DNA of 64,000 nucleotides from Tilletiopsis washingtonensis (Eukaryota; Basidiomycota; Exobasidiomycetes; Entylomatales), in assembly GCF_003144115.1 (NCBI RefSeq), contig NW_020312014.1, positions 160,620-224,619 on the forward strand. Direction: 5' to 3'. The translations under genes were made by a program, and so were the position numbers. Of the stretch, positions 1 to 10,705 are shown piece by piece (position 1 is the stretch's first letter; each line of letters opens with the position of its first letter). The notes under the pieces are model-generated. The model made no database searches and had not been told where the DNA came from. It worked only from the letters and a program-made list of their open reading frames with translations.

Positions 1-39
1 GCACTCCGCCGCTGCTGACTGCCGTCCCCCTGCGCACAG

Positions 40-812
40 CTACAACAAGTTCACCTCCATCGCCGCCCGCGCCACGCGCCAGGCTCTCAAGGAGGAGGAG
101 CGTGTCAAGGCCGAGCGCCGGGGCGAGCTCAGCCTGCGCTACCAGGAGTGGAAGGACGGCAAGGCCGGCGACCACGTGAGTAGCGCGCAGGGACCTGGCA
201 GGCAGAGGAAGGGCTTGGGAGCAGCGTGCAGGAAGAGGCACAGTGTGGCCTCGCATGGCGAAGGCGGACAAAGAGGCGAATCCTCGTGCGAAAGGCGTGC
301 GAGATGCTGCTCGGCGTCGTCTGCGAGTGGTGAGCGTCGAAAGGCGGACGGGAAGGAGGGCGATATGGCGAGGATGCGACGCTCTCGTGCGGGTCGGTGG
401 GCTGCCCGTTGTCCGAGCTTCCAGGCCAGCATGGCGTATGCCCTGAGCTCAAAGGGGCTTCTGTCTCGGCCGGCAAGCACTTGAGTCGGCCAGGCCAGAG
501 AGACTGGACGGCCGAGCGGAGCTCTTAGCCGAAGGTGCTGAGATGCGGCGGCGGCGGCGGTGAGCGTGGAGCTCAGGGGCAATCCGCGCTCTAGCGGTAA
601 GAGCTTGTCCGCTCGCGGACCTCAGCGATGCCGATAAGCGGCGGCGAGGGCAGGGAAGACGCTGCCGCACCGCGCACGAGGGTTGTCTGTCTCCTCGATT
701 GCCCTCGCTGTCGATCCGCTGTGCCATCGCGATCCAGCTGCAGAAGGCACGAGCGCCTACTGACTCCCTCTGCGCCCTCTCCCAGATCGTCATGGCCCCC
801 AAGAAGGCCTAA
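40..812 (+). CDS. ATP15: Mitochondrial ATP synthase subunit epsilon (5' part outside window)
   Basis: Small central-stalk subunit of the F1 sector of mitochondrial ATP synthase. The visible part starts after an intron acceptor (CAG, 37-39) and reads YNKFTSIAARATRQALKEE, then an RGELSLRYQEWKDGK-like stretch. This matches the fungal and animal epsilon pattern Y-x-K-[FY]-x-x-I/V-A-A, LK-x-E and RY-x-x-W-x-D-G-K. Exons here are 40-175 and 786-812, the last coding IVMAPKKA and stop. The intron between them (176-785, 610 nt, GTGAGT...CAG, phase 0) is about ten times the usual intron length in this window. The family is about 60-75 residues long, so only the first few codons are missing. The gene is confident from the motif; the start codon lies outside the window. 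Confidence 0.85.
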
Positions 813-1620
813 GCGTCTGCCTTTTCCGGCAGTCGAGGCATTCACACACACGCGATGAGCTAGCGGCGGCACGGAGCGGCATGCACTTAGCTTCTCCCTC
901 CGCCGTCGCGCCGTCCGCGACAAATGAATGCTTTCGTTGAGTCCTCTGAACGCGTGATTCCGTGCGGCCGTGTGAGGCAGAGACTGAGAGGATGAAGAGA
1001 AGGCGCATGCAGACAGAGCGGCGCGCGGCACACGTCGAGCTCAACCGCTGTGTGGGGCAGATGGGTTAGGCATGATGAGCATGACCTCGGGCATCGAAAG
1101 CCGGGCGTGCCCGCCGTGCTAACCGCTGCTGGAGATAAAGCACAACAACGCGCTCTAGGCTCCCCCTCTCGCTTCTCCCTCGTCATCATGTCCTGGGGCT
1201 TCAGCAGCGCTGTGCCCGTGCTTGCCTCAAGATAGCTGCTCCGCTACTTCTGCTCCTGTCTGTCACTGTCCACCAGCTCGTGACATCGCCCGTCCGATTC
1301 GCCGCTCTAGCGTAAAATGTCTCGATTGCCACATTAGCACTGAAGCACACAGGGATAGTGCTGACCTGCCTCACTCTCTTTCCTTCGGGAGACGAGGAGC
1401 TGATGTGGAGGCCTCTGGGCCTTGCGGCGCCGTCGAGCTCATCATCGGCTGCTCATCTACAGCGGCTTCCGCCGCTCGGCTGTGCGCTACGCTCTTCACC
1501 TTCACTCCACATCAGCCAAGCCTCTCCTCCTCCCTCGCTACGCTTCGACCACAGTGAGCGTCGTCTTGCCGGTGTCTACTCCCTGACTCACATGACGCCG
1601 CAAAGCATAATTCCATCACC
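813..1620. other. Intergenic region upstream of PxWW gene 1
   Basis: No reading frame here has convincing coding character or similarity to its neighbours. It holds the 3' flank of ATP15 and the presumed promoter and 5' UTR of the gene starting at 1621. I see no TATA box, repeat or RNA gene. Confidence 0.4.
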
Positions 1621-2642
1621 ATGAGCTCTGCCAGCTCTTCATACGAAGCAAGCACACAGAGCGGCACGCCGCCGCCCCGAGACGACGTGGACATGGACGT
1701 ACAGGACAGCCTCTCGGACGCCGATACCGGCCGCGACGACTCTGACAACGAGGAAGCGGGCCATGATGGTGTCGACAAGTGGAAAGATGAGCAGCTCTGC
1801 GACCTCATCCGCGCCATCTCGACGTGGGAATCGCTCAAGCAATGGTTCGCCGACACGAGCAGATCGCGCCTGCCAGACCGAGCCGGCGCTCAGCTCGACT
1901 GCCTTGCTCGAGAGGTGGGCGTCAACAGAGGCGATGAGAATCTCCGGCGCGATGCTCACTGGCTCAAGAACACATTCTTCCGCCTCTTCTTCGAAGTGCC
2001 GGGCGAGCTGCTGTCAAAGCCGTGGGCGCTGTGGCCTCTCAGCAACCGCACTCGGATCCCGTGCTGGTGGGCAGTGTACTTTGAGCAGATCATGGAGGGC
2101 GGTGGCCGTGGTCAGAGCGCCGGAGATGTTGGCGCGCCGGGTCTCCATCAAGAAGCAGCACCCACCGGATCGTCCGCTTTCACCTCTGGCATTGCGACTC
2201 CTGCCGTTCCAAATGAGCTCGAGCTGCGCAAGGCTCAGCTCGAGAAGCTGCTCGGCAAAGCTCGACAGATTGAGAAGCGTCTGCGTCTTCTGGCAAAGTG
2301 CACACAGCGGCGCGAGGACAAGCACGCCTCGGTGTTCTGGTCCGGCAAGCTGCGGGTGAGTGAGAGCTGTAGGCTTCTCCGCCACGCAAGCAGCTGAGGC
2401 AAGGTGCTGCACAGATGTTTCGTCAGGCCGGGGCATTCAACGAGGGCTTGACGGCGCCAGAGCTTGAGCAACATCTGCTGAACATTGCAAGAGACGTAGA
2501 GCAGAGGCGTACCTTGGGTGCAGCTCTGAGCGACGAGGCTACTGAGATCCTCTCCGCCTATGCTCAAGAGATCACTGCTGCGTCGCTGCGGTATCAGAGA
2601 TGCCGTGCCGCTGCCTCGTCTTCGGCAGCCTCAACTTCTTAG
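1621..2642 (+). CDS. PxWW-family protein 1 (with C-terminal module), unknown function
   Basis: Not a family I recognise. Exons 1621-2355 and 2415-2642 (59-nt GTGAGT...CAG intron, phase 0) give 320 aa. Residues 1-50 are Ser/Asp/Glu-rich and look disordered. Residues about 52-160 form the shared domain: an N-terminal Trp (DKWKDEQ), a second Trp (KQWF), an RRDAHWLKNTFF segment, a WALWP motif and the terminal signature IPCWWAVYFEQIM. A Lys/Arg/Leu-rich helix follows near residues 200-235. Exon 2 codes a 75-residue helical C-terminal module that aligns with the last exons of the genes at 32010, 37990-41174 and 42025, behind the same phase-0 intron. There is no signal peptide or membrane segment. 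The ATG has a good context (CACCATGAG). The gene is confident; its function is unknown. Confidence 0.75.
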
Positions 2643-3227
2643 CCGCGTGCGGTGCAGCCCAGCTACGTCTGCCGCCGTCTCCGTATACCCCAATGTGATG
2701 AAGTTGCTTCTGTCTCTCGAAGCTCTCATGACATGCGCTCAGTGTAGTCCGAGCTGATGAGATTGTGGTGGGACGCGGCGGCGGGCTGCAAGGTCTACGG
2801 GACGGCCGCGCAGCACGCAGGTGCCAGGCTGCCCATTCGCTTCTTGCTTGCTCTCAGATGTTATCGGTGACGGCGGCGTAGGATCGGTGACCGCGACGTA
2901 GGATTGGTGAAGTGCTTGCTGCCACTGTGACAGCCACAGGGCAGCACAGCGTCTGCTCCGCTGCCTCGACAGCCTCAATCACAGGCGGCACGGAGGCGCA
3001 CCGCGCGCCGCGCGCGATGGGCTCAGGGGTATGCGCCGCTGCCGGCCCGCCGCCCGCGGCTCCGCTTCTGCTAGTCCTGATGAGCATGGTCTAGTCAGAG
3101 TGAGACTCGGTTTCGAAGCAGCACAGAGAGGCAAAGGGCGCCACGGAACCCCATCGGCCATTCTCTCTTGTCTCATCACCTTCACCTCTCCTTGCTGGCC
3201 TCCGCGCAGCGCCTTGCCTCGCTCGCC
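2643..3227. other. Intergenic region between PxWW genes 1 and 2
   Basis: No gene is supported. The stretch contains the 3' flank of the upstream gene, a short tandem repeat at 2863-2910 and the presumed promoter of the gene starting at 3228. An upstream in-frame ATG at 3168 would add 20 Leu/His/Ala-rich residues to that gene. Confidence 0.4.
2863..2910. repeat. Short direct repeat, 20-bp unit x ~2.4
   Basis: Two adjacent 20-bp copies (2863-2882 and 2883-2902) of the form ATCGGTGACsGCGrCGTAGG differ at two positions. A partial third copy (ATTGGTGA) follows. The repeat is non-coding. Confidence 0.6.
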
Positions 3228-3686
3228 ATGCCACCGACACCGCCAATCGTGCCTGAAAGACGGGGCTATCCCTGGACGAAGACGGTACCCCGCTGGCGCG
3301 AGCCGGCGCGGTGCGCATGGATCCGTCAAATGGGCGCCATCCCAAAGCTGCGCCACTTCTGTGCAGATCCGGTGGCGTTCAAGATGCGTTGGCGCATGGG
3401 AGTATATTTCCACGCCTCGGCGCAGCTTGCGTGGCCTGGCTGCCCTCGCACGCGCTCTCTCTGCCGCAAAGACGTGCACCGCCTCAAGCATCGCTTCCTC
3501 GGCTTCGAGAAGATCGTCGATCCCGGCACACGCGGCCTGCCGTACGACGAATGGCCTGCGGAGCAGCGCGCCAATGTTCCTCGCTGGTGGGCCGAGTGGG
3601 ACAGACACATCATGCGTACGCCTCGCCGCCTGGAGGAGCCTGATCGCGCAAGCATGCAGAACGGCGACGAGGTCGACGACGAGTGA
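3228..3686 (+). CDS. PxWW-family protein 2 (acidic-tail type), unknown function
   Basis: Single exon, 152 aa from the ATG at 3228 (MPPTPPIVPERR); the upstream in-frame ATG at 3168 is possible. The shared domain fills residues about 20-130: VPRWREPARCAWIR, the FHASAQLAWP segment, CPRTRSLCRKDVHRLKHRF, a YDEWP motif and VPRWWAEWDRHIMRT at the end. It aligns almost end to end with the genes at 7117 and 32010: W-x(4-6)-K/C-x-x-WI, CPR[ST], R-x-D-[VI]-HRLK, WP, VPxWW and IMxT. The last residues are acidic (NGDEVDDE). There is no intron and no C-terminal module, as in the genes at 7117 and 36640-37356. No signal peptide is seen. Role unknown; a small nuclear or DNA-binding protein is one possibility. 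Confidence 0.7.
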   Translation: MPPTPPIVPERRGYPWTKTVPRWREPARCAWIRQMGAIPKLRHFCADPVAFKMRWRMGVYFHASAQLAWPGCPRTRSLCRKDVHRLKHRFLGFEKIVDPGTRGLPYDEWPAEQRANVPRWWAEWDRHIMRTPRRLEEPDRASMQNGDEVDDE

Positions 3687-4683
3687 GAGCAGCACCAAAG
3701 CTGCATCATCATCGGCATCTGCCACGGCCATAGCTCTCATCGACAGACTCCTCACTTCTCCGCGCGACGACCTGTCCAACTCTCACTAGTGCACCTCTCA
3801 GCTCGCACATCGTGCTCTCGCTATCGACGCTCTCTCGTTCTCCATCCAATCGCTCACGAAGTGCTCCGCTTCCGACTTTGTTCGCTCCCGGCCCACATCA
3901 AGAGCCTACCGCAACGCGCATCCACTCTCGCGAAGCGTCGATCATCCATTGCCCAACGTGACCGCAGCTGGCTAAGCGTGTCTCGATCTGTTCTCCTCGA
4001 CTTGCGAGCTCTCTCGAATTGCCCTCCCTCTCGCTCAATCCGATCATCCTCTCTGTCTCTCGAGTCGTTCTCGCCTCTCCGACGCCCGAGTCGTTTTCGC
4101 CTCCCTCTCGCTCAAGCCGATCCTTCACTACTTCGCTCGACCCGTTCTCGCTTCTATCTCGCCCAGGCCGTTCTCGCCTCCCTCTCAAGGCTCTCTGTCA
4201 CGAGTGAAATGCTATGACTTTTCATACGCCAGTCTCTGCATGTGATGCGCACAGCCTCGCGGTCCTTTGTCGCTGAGCTCGGCGGTGCCTGTTCCAGTGT
4301 GCTTAGCACGCGCCGCGCCGCGTGCGCGCGTTTGACGGTGCGTGTCGACCGCTGCGCCCACTCGGCGGCGCAGCGCCAGGGCGCGCTGCAGACAAAGGCA
4401 TGCAGCTGAGTTGCTGAAGCGTTGCTGTAGCGTTCTACAACTGAGCGGACGCTACTCGTGTCGCGGTGTGCTCTCCGCCGCTGCGCACGCGCAGGCCGAG
4501 CGGCTCGGCGGGGACAAAGGTCGCGACGCGCAGGCGGCGCGACAAAGCACCGGCACGGGCCTCCCCGCGCACACGCCTTCGCCCGCTCGTCGGCGCATGC
4601 CTTTGCCTTCGCCTCTCACCACCACTCACCACCACTCATCACCACGCCGTTCCCTTCGTCTCACCACCACATACAGACTCAAC
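3687..4683. other. Intergenic region with pyrimidine-rich tract
   Basis: No gene is supported. The first half is the C/T-rich tract described separately. The second half (about 4200-4683) is GC-rich and ends in short CACCAC/TCACCA repeats (about 4615-4675) just before the next start codon, which look like promoter or 5' UTR sequence. Confidence 0.4.
3790..4200 (+). repeat. C/T-rich imperfect repeat tract downstream of PxWW gene 2
   Basis: About 400 nt of pyrimidine-rich sequence on the coding strand. It contains degenerate copies of a unit like CGTTCTCGCCTCCCTCTCGC separated by 25-45 nt. The open frames across it translate to low-complexity Ser/Arg/Leu peptides without family similarity, so I treat it as non-coding. 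Similar tracts follow several other members of the two local families. Confidence 0.55.
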
Positions 4684-5182
4684 ATGTCCTTTTCCGGCCC
4701 GGAAATCGAACGCCTGCGTGCGCACCTCAAATCCCGCGAGCCTCAGCAGTGGACGAAGGCGGAGCACGACTTGCACCGCGCGCTCGAGGTCCGACAGCTC
4801 CGTGGTGATCCGTATCCTCACAGGAAGCTGGGAGTCGTATACACCTTGTACTCGTGCCCCATTCCGCGCTGCCCTTACCCGCATCCTGTCGAGAAGATCA
4901 CCGTCGTCGAGACCGAAGTGAGTTCTCGGACTCGACAAGGCGTTGATGGGTCGCAAACGCCGCAGCTGAGCAGCGTTCGTCCGCCAGTTCCATCACAATT
5001 ACTACATCTTCGAGGGCCATGGGTGCTTCCCTTTCTGGGCCGAGATCAAGAAGGGACCCAACGCACCTCAAGACAAGTCTCTCCTCCTCGAGCAGGCATT
5101 CGGAACTATGAACGCTTATCGAGGCGCGATGATGGCACGGATGAAGGAATTCAGACGTCTGCGGGAGCAACAAGACAAGTAA
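4684..5182 (+). CDS. CxxxxC/ETE-family protein 1, unknown function
   Basis: Not a family I recognise. Exons 4684-4917 and 4988-5182 (70-nt GTGAGT...CAG intron, phase 0) give 142 aa. The protein aligns with the gene at 5978-6538: a WTKAEHDLH helix, then DPYPHRKLGVVYTLYSCP, the CPIPRC motif (Cys-x4-Cys, about residues 59-64) and VVETE at residues 74-78 directly before the intron. Exon 2 opens with FHHNYYIFEGHGC and ends in a charged helix (MKEFRRLREQQDK). The Cys pair plus the His-His and His-Gly-Cys residues could bind a metal; that is inference. The acceptor was chosen because it keeps the frame and lines up His-His with the next gene. No signal peptide is seen. Confidence 0.7.
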
Positions 5183-5977
5183 GCTGCGTGCGAGGCAGAA
5201 GGTGAGTTGCGGCAACGCCTCCATCTCCGTTATCCCGATTCTAGCGGCGTCCTCCTCCTCGCGCCGCTCGTCCTCACCTCTTTGGCCGCAGGAGATAGAG
5301 AGGTGACGCTCTTGCGACGAGAATGTCTTTCCCGCTCCACCCCTTCTCTTTGATGCCTGTCTATTCGATGCGTCTGGTTCCAGGTCGTTCCACGCCGCTC
5401 CACTCTATGCCGCTTCACCCCCGACCCTCCGTAGCGCCCGCCTGCGCTCTGCCTCTCCTTCTGGCGCGAGCTTCGCTCTCCAGCTTGAGTCTGCCGTGAC
5501 ATACCTCGCGTCGGTCACGACTCCTGCTGTCTATGTCCCTACCGTTCTCTGCCTCCCAATGTCCACCACTCTTCCCTTATCGTGTGTGCGTCCTGAAAAG
5601 TCGCGTCAGCGACCGGGCCTCGGACTGGTTGCTCGCCGAGACTTTCGCGAAGTCGTTGACGAGCACACGAAGTCTTGTTCGGAGCAGTGAGACCGTGACT
5701 TGGGCTGACCCTGGCCCCGCGTAAGTGAGTCAACACACAGCTGCCCAGCCGTGGCCCGAGCAGTGGCGCGGAGCAGGACAATGCATCAACGTCGGCAGGC
5801 CGCGACAAAGCAACGGCACGGGCCTTTCGCTTGGCGCGCATACGCCTTCGCCAGCTCGTCGGCGCTACACGAGTACATCGTGGCACGTTCCCGATCGCAG
5901 CTTCGCCGCTTATAAGCGCACACGAGAGCGAAGCCGCTCCTTGCTCTCCCACTCCAACCATCTCACAACAGTCGAGC
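5183..5977. other. Intergenic region between CxxxxC/ETE genes 1 and 2
   Basis: No gene is supported. A donor-like AAGGTGAGTTGCGG sits about 23 nt after the preceding stop and may start a 3' UTR intron, with candidate acceptors near 5244 and 5290. About 5240-5500 is C/T-rich. The last 150 nt are the presumed promoter of the gene at 5978. Confidence 0.4.
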
Positions 5978-6538
5978 ATGTTCGGGCCCACGCCACAAGA
6001 TTACGCCAGCTGGCGCCGCTTGACCGATGCCTGTGTCATCGGTTTTCCTTCAGGCGAGCATCAGCATTGGACGCAGGAAAACCTGGACCTCCACTGGATG
6101 GGCACGCTTTTCACCATGGACTGGGACCCGTTCCCTCGGCAGCCGCTCGGAGTCTGGCACATTTTGTACGCATGCCCCGTTCCGACCTGCGGCGTGGCGC
6201 AGTGGGATCGGTCGCGATGCGCCGGTGAGCGCTGGCAGCGAATCATTGTGAGGGAAACCGAGGTGAGTCTGCCAGCTTGCTGAGTTACAAAAAAAGCGGA
6301 AATGAGCGATGGTCAGTCCCATCATGTGTATCACTTCCTCGGACACGGTTGGGAATTCGAGATCGCCTGTCCGGTGCCCAAGGGACCCGGCACTCCTCGT
6401 ACCCAGACAGACCTTTTTGCGGCAGCCTGCGCGGTCCTTGCACAGCGATACGCGAACATCAGGACAATGATCGCGAGAGCAAAGCGAGAGCGAGAAGAAG
6501 CTCTCTTACGCGAGCTCAACAACAAGTGTCGCATGTGA
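5978..6538 (+). CDS. CxxxxC/ETE-family protein 2, unknown function
   Basis: Exons 5978-6262 and 6317-6538 (54-nt GTGAGT...CAG intron, phase 0) give 168 aa. It is a paralogue of the gene 1.3 kb upstream. Shared parts are a HWTQENLDLHW segment, DPFPRQPLGVWHILYACP, CPVPTC (Cys-x4-Cys) and VRETE directly before the intron, then SHHVYHFLGHG and a charged C-terminal helix (RAKREREEALLREL). About 14 extra residues lie between the Cys pair and ETE. The identical intron position and phase argue that the two arose by DNA duplication rather than through a cDNA. There is no signal peptide or membrane segment. Function unknown. Confidence 0.7.
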
Positions 6539-7116
6539 GGTGCGTCGGCGCTCACGCCTTCATCCTCGGCTCTTCATCCTTGCCTCTGATCTTTTCTCAA
6601 CGCTCATGCTCACATACTCCAATGCAGGGCGCGTCACGGCAGCAATCCCCTCCGGCACCTTCGCTTCGCGCTGCGGCCATTCTCCTTGCTTTCTGCCTCG
6701 CAATAACCACCACTCTTCCTTCTTTGCGTCGGCGTCAGCGTCATAGCTCCTGGCGCACGGCACGTACTCCGTGAGCTGGTGTTTGATTGCGACTCGTTCT
6801 CGCCGTGATAGGTAGAGGGCTCCTCAGTCAGAGCTAGAGCATCTCGAGCTTTGCTCGGTCAGCGGGCGAGGCACGCGCGGCGCGGTCCAGGAGGCCTTCA
6901 TCAGCGGCGGCGGCGGGAGAGCAATCTGCTGCCTCTCAGCGTACGTGCTGGCCTGGATTTTGCTTCCCTAAGACAGATCTGGTTGATTGATGAGCGCCGG
7001 GCTTGAGACTCTGGAAGCAAATGAGCGCACAGACCACTGCCCCACCCCTGCTCATCTCCGAGGCACGTCTCCGCTCCGCTTCGCTCCACCATCATCTCGC
7101 ACCACTCCCGATAGTC
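6539..7116. other. Intergenic region upstream of PxWW gene 3
   Basis: No gene is supported. A donor-like GGTGCGT lies immediately after the preceding stop, with a plausible acceptor (AATGCAG) near 6628, so a 3' UTR intron is possible. The remainder is unremarkable and includes the presumed promoter of the gene at 7117. Confidence 0.4.
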
Positions 7117-7683
7117 ATGCCGCTCGCATTTTCGCTCGACCGCCATCCGTGGAACGGCGGTCTGCCCACTTGGACTGATGAAGGCAAGAGCGCCTGGATC
7201 AGAGAGTGTGCCGCCCACACCATGCTCCGTATATGGCTCAGCACGCCGGACGCTTTCGTCCTGCCGAACCGCTACGGCCTACGCTTCCACGCCGTCGCGC
7301 AAGTTGTGTGGGAAGGGCTTCCGCGCAGCGCCGACCGCATCAGACACGACATACATCGTCTGAAGTATGAGTTCTTCTCATTTCTTGTCATCGTGCTGGA
7401 GGGCGGCATGCGCTCGACACCCTATGCACGCTGGCCGTACCATCTCAAGAGCAGAGTGCCCTGCTGGTGGCAGGTATACGACGTGCACGTCATGCGTACG
7501 CAGCTGCATCACAGCGCTGGCACAGCCGCTGGCACCGGCGCCGGCGTCGGCACCAATTTCAGCCAGGGCTCGCTCGGATCGCCGTCGCTCGGATCGCCGC
7601 CGCCGTACTCGCCGCCCGCCAACGACCGCGACGTCGCATTCTTCAGCGACGCGGAGCGCGACGAGGACAGCGACGACTACTGA
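7117..7683 (+). CDS. PxWW-family protein 3 (acidic-tail type), unknown function
   Basis: Single exon, 188 aa from the ATG at 7117 (MPLAFSLDRHPW); in-frame ATGs at 7003 and 7021 would lengthen it. Domain residues about 15-125: LPTWTDEGKSAWIREC, RIWL, GLRFHAVAQVVWEGLPRS, RHDIHRLKYEFFSF, YARWP and VPCWWQVYDVHVMRT. It is closest to the gene at 3228. The C-terminal third is low complexity: a Gly/Thr run, a duplicated LGSPSLGSP-type Ser/Pro segment, and an acidic end (FFSDAERDEDSDDY). No intron. The order Trp-rich domain, disordered linker, acidic tail resembles small transcription regulators, but nothing in the sequence proves that role. Confidence 0.7.
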   Translation: MPLAFSLDRHPWNGGLPTWTDEGKSAWIRECAAHTMLRIWLSTPDAFVLPNRYGLRFHAVAQVVWEGLPRSADRIRHDIHRLKYEFFSFLVIVLEGGMRSTPYARWPYHLKSRVPCWWQVYDVHVMRTQLHHSAGTAAGTGAGVGTNFSQGSLGSPSLGSPPPYSPPANDRDVAFFSDAERDEDSDDY

Positions 7684-8294
7684 GGCGGCTAATCTCAAGT
7701 CAAGCGACTCGTCTCTCAAGCCTCAGCTCTTCCGCTGAACGGCTCGTCTCTCGTGCGCTCCAGGAACCCTCCCATTCTTCTTCGAGCGGCAGATCGCTCG
7801 CGACCGTGCCTCAAGCGCCTCCACGTCACACGTCCTGCTTCGCGCCTCGTATCGCCTCGCTCCGCGCCTGTCATCGCTTTCACCCAAGCCCTCCTCAAGC
7901 TCCGTCTCCGCGACCCCAGCTCCGTGCCTTATTCGATCTCGACGACTCACTCTAGCTCTCCTCGCGCCTCTTCACTCAACATCTCCGCTCGCCTCCGTCC
8001 TCGTCACGACACGTTCTCTCTCGTCAAGCCCTCGCGCGCTCATCATCTGAAGCGATTCATTTTCGCGAGGTCCATCTCGCTCTTGTACAAAGAAAGAATT
8101 TGCATCGTGATTCTCGTCGAGCGTCGAAAGAGAAGTAGAGAAGTGGCCGCTGCCCTCGCTGCGGCCACTCACTGGAGTCATCACTGTCCTGCCCGTCTGG
8201 AGTCTCCCCGCCCCATCCACCATCTGCTCGCTGCCCGCCGCTGCCTCATCTCTGCTCAGTGCATCGCAGCACGAGCATAGAGATCGTGCGAGAC
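7684..8294. other. Convergent intergenic region, C/T-rich
   Basis: This lies between the 3' ends of the PxWW gene at 7117 and TMEM33. Roughly 7700-8040 is C/T-rich on the + strand with recurring CTCGTCTCTC- and GCCTCGC-like words, similar to the tract after 3687. No gene is supported. Confidence 0.4.
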
Positions 8295-10160
8295 TTAGCG
8301 GCGCGCGCCAGCAGCTGCGGGTGCAGCACCGCCGTTTGCGGCGGCAGGAGCGGCGGCGCCGGCGGCGGGAGCGCCCTGGCCTTGCACGGAGAGGACAGTG
8401 CTTGCGTATCTCGAGATCTGCCGAACGCGTCAGCTTCGCATCGACGGCGCACCAGGAAGGGCGAAGAGAAGCACTCACCACATCCGTGCCCATCACATAA
8501 GCCTTGCGCACCACCGGCGGGCACGCGTTGTGCGTCGTAGCCTCGTCCAGCTTAGCGCCGACGTGCGAGAAGGCCTCGCGCGTAAAGCTGCTCATGTAGA
8601 AGCGCAGGCGGCAGAAGTGTGCGTAGAAGAGCGGCGCCAGGAGAGAGTTGCGCAGGAGAAGGGCGCCAATGAGGACGCGCGCGAAGATGGCGACTTCGGC
8701 GTACGCGACGAAGCGCATCGCGGGGTCGTAGTTGGCCTTGACCCCTGCAGCGATGTGTGTCAGCCAGCAGCAAAGAAGAGGGAGGAGAGGGGCACGCACA
8801 GCTCTGGATGAACTTGCTGGCGCGCGCCGGCGCCGATGCGGGCGCGGCAGCGGGTGCGGCAGCGCCATCGGCGCCAGCAGCGGCACGCGGCGCAGGAGTG
8901 GCGCTGGGGAAGGCCATCGGGATGATGGTGGTGCGCACGAAGGTGAGGACGTGGAAGAGCGAGAAGGTCGTGTACGGCACGACGGTGACTGCGAGCCGCG
9001 TCAGCACGTGCGCGCATGAAGGAGAGGCTAGGAACGCACTGAAGATCGGCTTGCTGAACCACCAGTAGAGCGCCAGCAGGAGGTACTGCACGTTCTCATC
9101 CATCGCGGCGCGCTGCAGGTACGCCTTGTTCACCTGGGGCACCTGAAGAGGGTACGCAGAGGCGGTCAGCAGAGCTCTGCTGTAGCGCGGCAAAGGGGAA
9201 GCGAAGAGCGCGCGAGAGTCTAAAGAGCTGCTTCCTTCACGCAGCAGTTCCGGGCTGCTACTTGAGCACGCGGAGCTCCTCCGTGCAGCATCGCAAGGCG
9301 TGCAAGCCAGCGAGCAGTCTAGGCTGGCGCCTGGAGCATAGCGAGCCTCGATGGGCCAGCTAGCGCCAGCTGCGCTCCGCGCATGCGCGCTTCCACCTGC
9401 GTCGCGCCGGAGAGCTCGAGAGGCTGTTGACCTGTGCTCGCTGCTCTCGCTCTTCGCAGGAAGCAGGAGAAGCCGCAGAGCTGGCATGCAACCGCGCGCG
9501 CACTAGCAGCGCTGCGTTGCCGTCTTGCTTTCGTCGCTCTGCCATCTCCTCCGCCATCCTGTCCCTCCACCTCCTCGCATGCAGAGCTGCACCCAGCAGT
9601 CCGACGCTCTCCGCGGCAGCCAAGCAGCAACGCCAGCACAGGCGCCGCACTTGTGCTGCGCTGCCTGTGGCGCTCTTCTCTGCTCATCCGCCTCTGCCGA
9701 GGCCTAGGCCAAGCCCGCAAGCAGCAGCCGCACGGGCCGAGGTGGCACGCTTGCCTCCAGCCTAGCGTTGCTGAGGGCTACGCCTGCCGCCTCTGGAGGA
9801 CGACTGCACTGCCGTGTCCTTCTTTGCCCAGCACGCTGCAGCACTTGCATCCACTCCGCTCCGCCTGTGCCTTATCGCCCCTCCACCTCTGCCCGCTGCG
9901 CCGTGCAACTCACGCCGAAGCTCTTGTACACCACGACGCCGTACGACACCACGGCGCCGAGGTACGCGACGCTGTACCAGCGGCCGAGCGCGGCGCTGCT
10001 GAAGAGAAAGGTGCCGATGAGGAAGCGCAGGCCGGCGATGAACGTCAGGAAGTGGCCGGCGGCCCAGACGAGATGCGGCGTGGAGGCGACGGGACGTGCC
10101 TGTGGAGCATGGTCAGCGCGATGCCAGGGCATGAGCATGAGGGATAAGGAGACGCACCAT
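8295..10160 (-). CDS. TMEM33/Pom33 family ER-nuclear envelope membrane protein
   Basis: Homologue of TMEM33 (yeast Pom33/Per33, fission yeast Tts1), multi-pass proteins that shape ER tubules and act at nuclear pores. Exons on the minus strand: 10160-10158 (only the ATG), 10099-9914, 9142-8800, 8744-8479 and 8417-8295, giving 306 aa. Family features visible are the first hydrophobic segments (HFLTFIAGLRFLIGT, SVAYLGAVVSYGVVVYKSFG), then NKAYLQRAAMDENVQYLLLA and YWWFSKPI, a TVVPYTTFSLFHVLTFVRT segment, and WVKANYDPAMRFVAYAEV. The C-terminus is a ~30-residue Ala/Gly/Pro tail. The third exon is preceded by a 771-nt intron (9143-9913), much longer than the others. All junctions are GT...AG and keep the frame. 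The one-codon first exon is inferred from ATG|GTGCGT. Confidence 0.82.
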
Positions 10161-10705
10161 GATGAAGCGATGGCAGGAGGACGGGACGTGAGGTGGTGAG
10201 GTGGTGGATGGGACGAAGAAGCCGCAGCGAGGCTCGTGCGAAGCTTGGGCGCATCAGCTGAGCGCGGGCCGCGTCCCTCGGCTGGCCTCTGGCATGCCGC
10301 GCTCCGCTGGCTTGGCTCTCGCGCCACGCTGACGCCGAGCCGCCGCGAACAAGCTGCGCAGATGACGCGTTGCTGCAGCGAAAGCACAGCCCTGCGAACT
10401 CGGCGCTGCTAGCCGGCACACATGCCACGGACCCTCTCTCGCAGACAGACACGATGCTGCTTTTCGGGAGCACACCACTGAGGCCATATGCTCACTTTCG
10501 AGAAGCACGCTTAGATGGGCGCAAGAGTGGGAGTGGCAACGCCCTTGAGAGCGGGCAGGCCGCCGCGCTTTCGCACGGCACGGCCTCACGCGCGCACGTC
10601 GGCGCTCGGCGGCCGCGCTGCGCCGACGCTCTGGAGATGCGCACGAAGCTCGCCTCGCTCTCGCGTCTCTCCTCTCCACCATCCCCGCCCTCTGCTCTGC
10701 CCAGC
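10161..10705. promoter_or_regulatory. Divergent promoter region TMEM33 / SYF1
   Basis: This 545-nt region lies between two divergent start codons and must contain both promoters. The last ~60 nt before SYF1 are C-rich (TCTCCACCATCCCCGCCC). I see no TATA box or gene. Confidence 0.45.

Noticed and set aside
3789-4217. 142-codon plus-strand frame in the C/T-rich tract
   Set aside because: The translation is low-complexity Ser/Arg/Leu built from degenerate nucleotide repeats, with no similarity to either local family. The openness is a by-product of C/T-rich sequence.
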